24,867 nt of DNA from Acidobacteriaceae bacterium (GTDB lineage Bacteria > Acidobacteriota > Terriglobia > Terriglobales > Acidobacteriaceae), in the NCBI GenBank assembly GCA_030838305.1, contig JAUTWY010000071.1, forward strand, positions 1-24,867, read 5' to 3'. The first letter of the stretch is position 1. The number at the start of each line of letters is the position of its first letter. The notes beneath the pieces were generated by a model, which was not told where the DNA came from, did no database searches, and worked only from the letters and a program-made list of their open reading frames with translations. A program made the position numbers and the translations under genes. This document shows, piece by piece, positions 8,559 to 15,664 of this stretch.

Positions 8559-8585
8559 CCTCAAGTCGTTTCGCGATCTGCATTT

Positions 8586-8614
8586 CCTCTGTGCCCCCCT
8601 GTGATCTCTGTGGT
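8586..8614 (-). repeat. Dispersed ACCACRRAGG-type intergenic repeat, copy 2
   Basis: Read on the minus strand this 29-base unit starts ACCACAGAGATCAC and matches the layout of the copy at 7265-7293. It lies 20 bases before the alaS ATG, so it is part of the alaS leader or promoter. Confidence 0.55.
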
Positions 8615-8634
8615 TCATTTAGAATTGATCTTCC

Positions 8635-11421
8635 ATGCCAACTGGCTCTGAGATTCGCCGCAAATTTCTCGACTTCTTTGTGCAGCAGAAGGGGCGTCCG
8701 CACAAGGAGGTGCATTCGTCGTCGCTGGTGCCGGCGAACGATCCTACGCTGCTGTTCACCAACGCTGGCATGAACCAATTTAAAGACGTTTTTCTGGGAC
8801 TGGAGAAGCGCGACTACTCCCGCGCCACGACTTCACAGAAATGCGTTCGCGCCGGGGGCAAACACAACGATTTGGAGAATGTGGGCTTCACCAACCGGCA
8901 TCACACTTTTTTCGAGATGCTGGGGAATTTTTCGTTTGGTGACTACTTCAAGAAGGAAGCCATCGCCTTCGCGTGGGAGCTGATCACTTCGAAGGAATGG
9001 TGGGGGATTGATAAAAACAAACTCTATGTGACGATTTTCAACGGCGAAGGCGGAGTGCCGCGGGATGCCGAAGCCTATGACCTATGGGCCGCCCAGGGGG
9101 TGCCCAAGGATCGAATCTTTAAGATGGGTTTGAAAGACAATTTCTGGCAGATGGGCGATACCGGACCTTGCGGTCCGTGCAGCGAGGTTCACTATGACAT
9201 GGGTCGGGCGGCGTCCGATCAGGGACATCCGGATTGCGCATTTAGCTGCGACTGCGGTCGCTATGTCGAGATTTGGAATCTGGTGTTCATGCAGTTCGAC
9301 CGCGATGCTTCGGGGAAGTTGAATCCCCTACCCAAGCCGTCGATTGATACGGGGATGGGGCTGGAGCGGGTGACGGCGGTGCTCCAGGGTGTGGTTTCCA
9401 ACTACGATACGGATTTGTTCACGCCATTGATCAGGCGGGCAGCGGAGCTGACCGGGACTTCGCTCACAAAGGAACTGGAGAAGGAAGCCAAGGCGAAATC
9501 GGCTGCTTCACTGCGTGTGATCGCGGATCACGCGCGCGCAGCAACATTTTTGATCTCAGATGGAGTGTTGCCATCGAACGAAGGCCGAGGATACGTGCTG
9601 CGCAAGATCATCCGCCGTGCCATTACGCACGGCCGATTGCTGGGACAGATGAAAGCATTCTTGCACGAGATGGTCTTCGCGGTGCGCGACCTGATGCGGG
9701 ACGCGTATCCGGAGCTGAACGAAACCGCTGATCGCGTGGCGAAGACGGTGCACATCGAGGAAACGCGTTTCTCGCATACCCTCGATGTCGGCCTCGACAA
9801 ACTGGAAGATCTGCTCAAGAACTCCAAGGGCCAACTGGTCGGTGCCGAAGCCTTCAAACTTTACGACACATTTGGCATGCCACTCGACTTTATGCAGGAT
9901 GCGGCGCGCGACCGAGGTGTTGCGTTCGACCAAAGCGGTTTTGATCACGCGATGGCAGAACAAAAGAATCGCGCTCGCGCCTCCTGGAAAGGTGCGGCCA
10001 AGCAAATTGCAAATCCTGCCTACCAGCAGCTTCCGAAATCGATCTTCGAAGGCTATCGGCAAACTCGCTCGGACGGTTGCGAAGTGTTGGCCATCATTCA
10101 CAACGGGCAGGGGTCGCGGGATCTCAAAGCGGGAGAATCAGGCGAGGTCATCCTAGATCACACGCCGTTCTATGCCGAGTCCGGAGGACAGGTCGGCGAT
10201 CAGGGATGGTTCTACTCGGACGATCATAATACCGTTGTCGCCGAGGTGACGGGATGCTATTCGCCGATTCAGGGGGTGCGGGCGCATCAGGTCATCGCAA
10301 GACAGACACTGCGCGTGGGCGACAAAGTGGTTGCGGTGGTGAATGCTGAGGTTCGGCAGTCGACCATGCGCAATCATACGGCTACGCATTTGCTTCATGC
10401 GGGGCTGCGCGAGGTGCTGGGGAAGCATGTGAAGCAGGCAGGATCGCTGGTGGCGCCGAATCATTTGCGCTTTGATTTTTCGCACTTTGCCGCAGTCGAA
10501 GACGAAGAGTTGCAGGATATTGAGGACATCATCAACCAGGAAGTGCTGCGCAATGTAAAAGTCGAGACTCTTACCGACGTTCCCATCGACGACGCGATCA
10601 ATACGTATCGCGCCATGGCGCTGTTCGGCGAAAAGTATGGCGACAAGGTGCGCGTGGTGCGGATTGGCGATTTCTCGACGGAGCTTTGCGGCGGGACGCA
10701 TACGGCCGCGACCGGCGAGATTGGGCTGATTAAGATTTTGAAAGAGGGCAGCGTGTCGTCAGGAGTGCGAAGAGTGGAAGCGATCACGGGCGAGGGATCG
10801 CTGCGGCATTTCCGCACGGATCACGAGTTGGAGGTGATGGTGTCAAGGTTCGTGGTTCCCACCCCTTCGGCACGCTCAGGGCAGGCGCTTGCGCAAAAAA
10901 CGCGCAAGGATGGGGCACCCTCGTCCGATATAGATCAGGCACATTCCGAAAAAACATCTCCTGCGGAAGCGTTGAGGGCCGAGCTCGACAAGAAAGATTC
11001 CGAGATCAAGCGACTCACGCGGGAACTGGATCAGACGCGGATGAACTCGGCGTCGTCGAGCACGGCAAATATCGGCGAGCGGGTCAAGGACGTTAAGGGC
11101 GTGAAGGTTCTGGCGCATCGCGTGGACAATCTGGAGCGGGCGCAACTGCGCACGCTGGTCGATCAACTGCGCGACAAAATTGGCTCCGGCGTGGTGGTGC
11201 TGGGCTCGGCGTCAAACGGCAGCGTCTCGTTGATCGTGGGCGTTACCAAAGATTTGACTGGACGGGTCCAGGCGGGGAAAGTGATCGGCCCAGTGGCGCA
11301 GAAAGTTGGCGGCAAGGGCGGCGGGCGTCCCGATCTGGCCGAGGCCGGAGGAAAAGACGCTGGCGCGCTTGATGCCGCTTTGGATGAAGCCTATGCAGTG
11401 GTGGAGTCACTGCTGCAATGA
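8635..11421 (+). CDS. alaS: Alanyl-tRNA synthetase with an in-frame repeat insertion
   Basis: This 928-residue enzyme charges tRNA-Ala and edits mischarged Ser/Gly. The N-terminal class II catalytic domain (EIRRKFLDFF, motif 1 LLFTNAGMNQFKDVFLG, GPCGPCSEVHYD, IWNLVFMQFDRD) precedes the editing domain with its zinc ligands H581-x3-H585 and C685-x3-H689 (CGGTH). The C-terminal C-Ala/DHHA1 domain ends with GGKGGGRPDLAEAGG. It is about 50 residues longer than the common ~875. Part of the excess is a Cys-bearing loop (DCAFSCDCGRY) and part is a low-similarity stretch after SRFVV (about residues 740-762) encoded by a palindromic DNA repeat. Downstream of that the coiled-coil linker (LRAELDKKDSEIKRL) resumes in frame, so the gene appears intact. 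Confidence 0.97.
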   Translation: MPTGSEIRRKFLDFFVQQKGRPHKEVHSSSLVPANDPTLLFTNAGMNQFKDVFLGLEKRDYSRATTSQKCVRAGGKHNDLENVGFTNRHHTFFEMLGNFSFGDYFKKEAIAFAWELITSKEWWGIDKNKLYVTIFNGEGGVPRDAEAYDLWAAQGVPKDRIFKMGLKDNFWQMGDTGPCGPCSEVHYDMGRAASDQGHPDCAFSCDCGRYVEIWNLVFMQFDRDASGKLNPLPKPSIDTGMGLERVTAVLQGVVSNYDTDLFTPLIRRAAELTGTSLTKELEKEAKAKSAASLRVIADHARAATFLISDGVLPSNEGRGYVLRKIIRRAITHGRLLGQMKAFLHEMVFAVRDLMRDAYPELNETADRVAKTVHIEETRFSHTLDVGLDKLEDLLKNSKGQLVGAEAFKLYDTFGMPLDFMQDAARDRGVAFDQSGFDHAMAEQKNRARASWKGAAKQIANPAYQQLPKSIFEGYRQTRSDGCEVLAIIHNGQGSRDLKAGESGEVILDHTPFYAESGGQVGDQGWFYSDDHNTVVAEVTGCYSPIQGVRAHQVIARQTLRVGDKVVAVVNAEVRQSTMRNHTATHLLHAGLREVLGKHVKQAGSLVAPNHLRFDFSHFAAVEDEELQDIEDIINQEVLRNVKVETLTDVPIDDAINTYRAMALFGEKYGDKVRVVRIGDFSTELCGGTHTAATGEIGLIKILKEGSVSSGVRRVEAITGEGSLRHFRTDHELEVMVSRFVVPTPSARSGQALAQKTRKDGAPSSDIDQAHSEKTSPAEALRAELDKKDSEIKRLTRELDQTRMNSASSSTANIGERVKDVKGVKVLAHRVDNLERAQLRTLVDQLRDKIGSGVVVLGSASNGSVSLIVGVTKDLTGRVQAGKVIGPVAQKVGGKGGGRPDLAEAGGKDAGALDAALDEAYAVVESLLQ
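10854..10919. repeat. Palindromic REP-like element inserted in frame within alaS
   Basis: About 66 bases (22 codons) show nested symmetry. The outer arms GGTTCCCACCCCTT and AAGGATGGGGCACC pair at 10 of 14 positions, and an inner perfect stem CTTGCGC (10888-10894) / GCGCAAG (10902-10908) closes on AAAAAAC. The left part also contains CTTCGGCACGCTCAGGGCAGG, a motif I recall from dispersed repeats. The encoded peptide (PTPSARSGQALAQKTRKDG) has no counterpart in AlaRS proteins I know. Exact borders are uncertain. Confidence 0.7.
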
Positions 11422-11485
11422 GCAGCAGGTCTGGCTTACCGTTGTGGTGTTAACTGAGTTTGCTGGTCCTGGGCGAGGAGAGCCT

Positions 11486-11523
11486 TCGAGCTTCGCTCGA
11501 CGGACAGCCGAGGGCGGCTGTCC
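11486..11523. repeat. Two tandem hairpins after alaS (dispersed-repeat type)
   Basis: A perfect 6-base stem TCGAGC-TTC-GCTCGA (11486-11500) is followed directly by a perfect 8-base stem GGACAGCC/GGCTGTCC (11502-11523, six-base loop). They stand between the convergent alaS and helix-hairpin-helix genes. There is no T-run, so they may act as a bidirectional 3'-end stabiliser or Rho-linked stop rather than as an intrinsic terminator. Confidence 0.65.
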
Positions 11524-11564
11524 CCATATGAGCATCTCTCCCAAAACTCCATCCCCTCTATTAT

Positions 11565-11912
11565 TTATTTCGGTGCGGCCGGAGTCATCGCACTGGGCTT
11601 CGGCTGCTTAGCTATGATCTGGTCTTTGATCTTGTCGTAGGTCGCTTGGGGAATAATCTTCTTGTGCAGCACATCGAGTTTGGTGCGATACGGGCGTCCA
11701 TCAATAATTTTCTGGGAGTAGACGTCGCCGATGCCGGGCAGGGCCTTGAGTTGGTCTTTGGTGGCGGTGTTGAGATCGAGCTTATCGGCAGCGGCGGAAC
11801 TGGCGGCCATCCCCTGGGCGGCGGCTGGCGCGATGACGGCGGGTTGCAGCAGCAGCAGTAGGGAAAACAGCACAAGCAAAATCTTCGCAACCAACTTATT
11901 CACCGTGGACAT
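11565..11912 (-). CDS. Secreted helix-hairpin-helix (ComEA-like) protein
   Basis: This 115-residue protein has an N-terminal signal/anchor (VAKILLVLFSLLLLLQPAVIAPAAAQ) and one ComEA-type helix-hairpin-helix motif, LDLNTATKDQLKALPGIGDVYSQKIIDGRPY, near residues 45-75, with the GIG hairpin intact. ComEA-type proteins bind double-stranded DNA outside the cytoplasm during transformation, but many short HhH proteins of this form are of unknown role. The tail is Pro/Ala-rich. It starts nine bases after the gdhA stop, and its AAGGAG ribosome site overlaps that stop codon, so the two genes are likely cotranscribed. Confidence 0.88.
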   Translation of the reverse strand: MSTVNKLVAKILLVLFSLLLLLQPAVIAPAAAQGMAASSAAADKLDLNTATKDQLKALPGIGDVYSQKIIDGRPYRTKLDVLHKKIIPQATYDKIKDQIIAKQPKPSAMTPAAPK

Positions 11913-11921
11913 AAATTCTCC

Positions 11922-13199
11922 TTAGGCGTAGATACCGCGCTGGCGAATGGTGTAGGCCACGCGATCGATGGCCAGCATGTAGGCGGCGATGCGATTGTTA
12001 ACCTTGTGCGTCTCGGCGTAGCGGACAACATCGCCGAAAGACGAGATCATGATTTCTTCCAGTTGCTCGTTGACTACCGATTCTTTCCAGAAGTAGCCTT
12101 GGCGGTCCTGCACCCACTCGAAATAAGAGGTAGTCACGCCGCCGGCATTGGCCAGAATGTCAGGGATGACGAAGACGCCCTTGTCGGTTAGGACATCGTC
12201 GGCGGCCGAGGTGGTGGGGCCGTTTGCGCCTTCGGCCAGGATGCGGCATTTCACCCGATCCACGTTGCGCGACGTGATTACGTTCTCAGTCGCGGCCGGG
12301 ATGAGGATTTCGCATTCTGTCGTCAGCAACTCGGCGGCATCGTATTTCTCCGCTTCGGGGAATCCATACACCGTCCCATTCTTTTGGCGGAATTCGACCA
12401 GCTTGTTCAAGTCGATTCCGTTCTTGTTGTAAAGTCCTCCGCCGACTTCGGCGATGCCCACGACTTTGTATCCAGCTTGATGCATGAGGTGCGCGGCGTT
12501 CGAACCCACGTTCCCGAAGCCCTGCACGATCACCCGGCTGCTCGCGCGCGACAAGCCCAGCTTCTTGATGGCCTCGTCGCACACCACCATCACGCCGCGG
12601 CCGGTGGCCTCGCGGCGTCCGCGGGAGCCTCCAATGTTGATTGGCTTCCCGGTCACGACTGCGGTCACGGTCTGCCGCATATGCATGGAGTAGGTATCCA
12701 TCATCCACGCCATGATCTGCTCGTTGGTGTTGACGTCGGGCGCGGGGACATCTTTTTCCGGACCGATAAATTCGATGAGCTCGGATGTGTAGCGCCGCGT
12801 CATACGCTCAATTTCGCCCATCGACATCTTGTGCGGATCGCAGATCACGCCGCCCTTGGCGCCGCCAAAAGGAATGTTGACCACAGCGCACTTCCAGGTC
12901 ATCCAGCTGGCGAGGGCGCGCACTTCATCGAGCGTGACATCGGGCGCGTAGCGGATGCCGCCTTTGGCCGGACCTCGCGCAATCGAGTGCTGTACGCGAA
13001 ATCCGGTGAAAACCTCGAGGTGGCCGTCATCCATCTGAACCGGGATGTATACCGTTAGCTCTCGATTGGGATAGCGCAGCACTCGCCACAAACCGTCGTC
13101 AAGATTGAGCTTCTGCGCAGCCAGGTCAAAACGCGCCCGCTGCGACTCCCACGGATTACTTTCTTTGTCGACCTGCGGCGGGGTGGTCATGGTAGTCAT
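11922..13199 (-). CDS. gdhA: Glutamate dehydrogenase (Glu/Leu/Phe/Val family)
   Basis: This 425-residue enzyme interconverts glutamate and 2-oxoglutarate plus ammonia. The family signature IPFGGAKGGVICDP is present with catalytic K115; K79 (GPAKGG) and K103 (TWKC) are the other substrate-binding lysines. The NAD(P)-binding Rossmann motif GFGNVGS follows in the second domain, and the length and TSYFEWVQD end fit the hexameric ~420-residue class (GudB/RocG-like). NAD specificity is probable but not proven. GGAG lies nine bases before the ATG at 13199; a second in-frame ATG is at 13190. The gene is followed closely by the HhH gene. No regulatory signature is evident in the 188-base gap upstream (13200-13387). 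Confidence 0.95.
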   Translation of the reverse strand: MTTMTTPPQVDKESNPWESQRARFDLAAQKLNLDDGLWRVLRYPNRELTVYIPVQMDDGHLEVFTGFRVQHSIARGPAKGGIRYAPDVTLDEVRALASWMTWKCAVVNIPFGGAKGGVICDPHKMSMGEIERMTRRYTSELIEFIGPEKDVPAPDVNTNEQIMAWMMDTYSMHMRQTVTAVVTGKPINIGGSRGRREATGRGVMVVCDEAIKKLGLSRASSRVIVQGFGNVGSNAAHLMHQAGYKVVGIAEVGGGLYNKNGIDLNKLVEFRQKNGTVYGFPEAEKYDAAELLTTECEILIPAATENVITSRNVDRVKCRILAEGANGPTTSAADDVLTDKGVFVIPDILANAGGVTTSYFEWVQDRQGYFWKESVVNEQLEEIMISSFGDVVRYAETHKVNNRIAAYMLAIDRVAYTIRQRGIYA

Positions 13200-13387
13200 A
13201 AATGTGATCTCCGGGATGATTGCAATTCAAGATGTTGGCCGACGCCGGAACGAATTCCCGGAGTGAACGGGCAAACGTTTCGAGTATATGAGCGAGGATA
13301 GGAGCGAAGCAAGGCGGAGTGCCCTAGAGGAATCCCATAATGGAATAGCCTGGGGGAATGCCGTGAAGACCTAATCGGCAATCGCAT

Positions 13388-14209
13388 CTACAAATTAATC
13401 TCCATCCCCTCTGCAGCGGCTCGCACTTTGGGATAGTAGTTGCGGGCCTCGTGCACGACCTTATCGATTACTGTGTCGGTATGCTCTGGGTCATGGTGGA
13501 AGAGCACGAGTTCCTTGGCGCCGCTTTCCATGACTACGTTAACGGCTTCGCGCCAGTGGCTGTGCCCCCAGCCGCGACGACGCGCTTCGTATTCCTCGGG
13601 CAGATACTGCGCGTCGTAGATGAGCACGTCCGCGCCTTCGGCGAGCTTGCGGACGGCCTTGTCGAAGACGGCATCGCCGGGCTCGTTGTCGGTGGCGTAG
13701 ACGAGAATCCCATCTGTGGTTTCGAGGCGGAAGCCCATGCATCCCTGAGGATGGTTGAGCCATGCGGTCTGCAGCTGAACGCCATCTTCGATCGTGATGC
13801 GCCCGCTCTCGATGTCGTAGAAGTCGCGCTGTGCTTTCATCTGGCCGATGTCCACAGGAAAATACGGCGAGGCCATCTGGTCGGACAGAACCCGCTTCAG
13901 GCTGCGGGTACGCGTGGAGCACTGGAAGAGGAATCGGTTCTCCGCGTTTTCGTACAAGGGCCGGAAGAACGGCATGCCCTGAATATGGTCCCAATGGAAG
14001 TGGGAAACGAAGACGTGAGCGGAAAAAGGCTTTTCGCCGAATTCACTTTGCAGTTGCTGGCCGAGTACGCGGAATCCAGTGCCGCAATCGAAGATGTAAA
14101 TGCGGTCGCCAAAGCGCACTTCGACGCAGGAAGTATTGCCTCCGTAGCGCATGTTCTCGGGTTGAGGGGTGGGCGTAGAACCGCGCACGCCCCAGAACTT
14201 AATCCGCAT
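13388..14209 (-). CDS. Metallo-beta-lactamase-fold hydrolase (PhnP/RNase Z-like)
   Basis: This 273-residue protein starts MRIKFWGVRGSTPTP, the typical opening of MBL-fold phosphodiesterase-like enzymes, with YGGNTSCVEV and FDCGTG following. The zinc motif is H70-F-H72-W-D74-H75 (SHFHWDHIQGMPFF), then LNHPQGCMGF, YATDNEPGD (bridging Asp) and the late histidines of LFHHDPEHTD. The absence of the RNase Z exosite and the overall form suggest a PhnP- or cAMP-phosphodiesterase-like hydrolase of phosphodiesters; the substrate is unknown. Two direct repeats lie in its upstream region (14244-14271). It has no close operon partner. Confidence 0.9.
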   Translation of the reverse strand: MRIKFWGVRGSTPTPQPENMRYGGNTSCVEVRFGDRIYIFDCGTGFRVLGQQLQSEFGEKPFSAHVFVSHFHWDHIQGMPFFRPLYENAENRFLFQCSTRTRSLKRVLSDQMASPYFPVDIGQMKAQRDFYDIESGRITIEDGVQLQTAWLNHPQGCMGFRLETTDGILVYATDNEPGDAVFDKAVRKLAEGADVLIYDAQYLPEEYEARRRGWGHSHWREAVNVVMESGAKELVLFHHDPEHTDTVIDKVVHEARNYYPKVRAAAEGMEINL

Positions 14210-14243
14210 AGGCTTTCACTGCAGCAGAGGCGATTGTTTGACG

Positions 14244-14271
14244 TCTCTTGATATCGTCTTCTCTTGATATC
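14244..14271. repeat. Two direct repeats TCTCTTGATATC upstream of the MBL gene
   Basis: The 12-base sequence TCTCTTGATATC occurs at 14244-14255 and again at 14260-14271, with a 16-base period. It lies 35 to 62 bases upstream of the minus-strand hydrolase start, where an operator could lie. It may equally be a chance duplication. Confidence 0.45.
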
Positions 14272-14377
14272 TTCGGACTAGGGAGAGGTATCCGTCAATT
14301 GCCGAAGTGGTTCAGAGCTTTATTTCGCAGCGATTCAGCATCCCCTTCTTGAGGAGGCCATTGGGGGCTCGCGACGC

Positions 14378-15205
14378 TCACCGTATGAACTTGTGCGGCA
14401 ACAGGTAAGTGAACCCGAGAAAGACCTCCCAGCGCGTGGACGTACTAGTGAGTCCACGATTGAAACCGCCATCGACAACCAGATTTTTCCGCACGTTGTA
14501 ATTCAGTGCCCACAGATTGCCGACGGCATGGCCCCGGAGAAAAGGCTGCGTGAAGTGCCATATTTCTGCTGAGATACCAAAGTTCTTCACGAGGGGATGC
14601 GAGACCGAGAGCGTCTGCCCGAATTGAGCGCGGTGAATCGATCCGCTGATGACTTCGTCAAGAAAATAGTTCGTATCGTAGTGAAAGCCTTTTACGTCCG
14701 CGCTGGCCAGAAGCAGGATCGCGTTCTTTGAACTGCCCAAATCGAGGTCGGGTGTGCTTCCACCGTACACTTCGCGAAAGTAACTGAATGCAATTGTCGG
14801 CCGCGCTCCCTCTCCCTGATAGGCAACTCCTTGCACTCCGAATGTGACTCCTCCCGCGCCATTTCCAGTCTGCTTTTGAACGCGGGAACGGGCAAACGGC
14901 TCCCCCACGGCTAACACTTCGATGCGACGCGTCAAAGAAAACTTCAGCACCTCATTGAAACTGGACTGTGAAGAGAATTCGGGGGAGCGCCATGCTCCTA
15001 AGTATCCGGTCTCAAATTGGAAGTAGCCTACCGGGGTGAGGGTGGCGGGCGTTGAAACAGTGGGTCTACCCGGGTTGGCTGCGGGATCCTCTCCTTGAAG
15101 TGCTTGGTTCGGCGCTTTCGGGGCTTCGGTCTCCTGGGCTGCGACGGAAATGGCCACGGCCATCAGCGACAACAGGAGGAGTGCCGCCAAAGGCCGGATC
15201 CTCAT
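14378..15205 (-). CDS. Putative outer-membrane beta-barrel transporter-like protein
   Basis: This 275-residue protein has a signal peptide (IRPLAALLLLSLMAVAISVAAQ) and a mature part with alternating aromatic/hydrophobic strands (VGYFQFETGYLGAW, FNEVLKFSLTRRIEVLAVGEPF, WEVFLGFTYLLPHKF). It resembles the phenol-degradation MetA-like/generic transporter family of small outer-membrane barrels and ends in aromatic-containing strands. It starts 16 bases after the universal stress gene and is the third gene behind mntH, so it could be an outer-membrane route for the same metal; that is inference. A Pro-rich linker (GEDPAANPGRPTVSTPA) precedes the barrel. Confidence 0.75.
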   Translation of the reverse strand: MRIRPLAALLLLSLMAVAISVAAQETEAPKAPNQALQGEDPAANPGRPTVSTPATLTPVGYFQFETGYLGAWRSPEFSSQSSFNEVLKFSLTRRIEVLAVGEPFARSRVQKQTGNGAGGVTFGVQGVAYQGEGARPTIAFSYFREVYGGSTPDLDLGSSKNAILLLASADVKGFHYDTNYFLDEVISGSIHRAQFGQTLSVSHPLVKNFGISAEIWHFTQPFLRGHAVGNLWALNYNVRKNLVVDGGFNRGLTSTSTRWEVFLGFTYLLPHKFIR

Positions 15206-15221
15206 ATTCCCGCCGCACGAT

Positions 15222-15638
15222 TCACTTCGCCCTCAGCAGAAGAACGGGCACACTGATGCGGTGCTGGACGCGGCTGGCGGTAGTGCCCAGAAATATATCG
15301 GCAAGGAAGCGGTGGCCATGAGTACTCATTGCCACCAGGTCGCACCCCTTCTGCTGAATCCATTTGATGATTTCCTTCACCGGTTCGCCATAGGCCAGTT
15401 CGGCTTCGGTCGGAATGCCCACAACCTGAAACTCCGCGCGGATTTTTTCCAGGTAGGCCGTGTCTTCGGCAATCTCAGGACTAACGGCATCCGGCCCGTA
15501 GGTCCTGGCAGCCCACCCATCCGCAACATGAAGCAATACGAGACGGCTCCGCGCAAACTTCGCAAGTCGTTTGACGTGTTCGATAATCGCTCGATCGCGC
15601 GACGTGCCATCCAAGGTCACGAGAATTTTTTCATACAT
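15222..15638 (-). CDS. Universal stress protein (UspA family)
   Basis: This 138-residue single Usp domain begins MYEKILVTLDGTSRDRAIIEHVKRLAK, the standard first strand and helix. The C-terminal nucleotide-binding segment reads STHGHRFLADIFLGTTASRVQHRISVPVLLLR. Compared with the G-x2-G-x9-G-[ST] ATP signature, the first Gly is Ser, while the later GT step is kept. An in-frame extension upstream to 15755 overlaps mntH and lacks Usp similarity, so the ATG at 15638 is chosen; GGAAC lies eight bases before it. It is the middle gene of the mntH-usp-outer-membrane protein unit (26 bases after mntH). Confidence 0.9.
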   Translation of the reverse strand: MYEKILVTLDGTSRDRAIIEHVKRLAKFARSRLVLLHVADGWAARTYGPDAVSPEIAEDTAYLEKIRAEFQVVGIPTEAELAYGEPVKEIIKWIQQKGCDLVAMSTHGHRFLADIFLGTTASRVQHRISVPVLLLRAK

Positions 15639-15664
15639 GGGTTTGTTCCGTTCGTCATTCGATG

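Noticed and set aside
12384..13058. 224-codon plus-strand open frame rich in His
   Set aside because: It is a shadow of gdhA in the opposite strand; no ribosome site or family resemblance.
13451..14251. 266-codon plus-strand open frame
   Set aside because: It is antisense to the MBL hydrolase gene, whose zinc motif and start are clear.
14210..14377. Possible tRNA suggested by GCCGAAGTGGTTCAGAGC
   Set aside because: No acceptor pairing, anticodon stem or T-loop could be completed around it.
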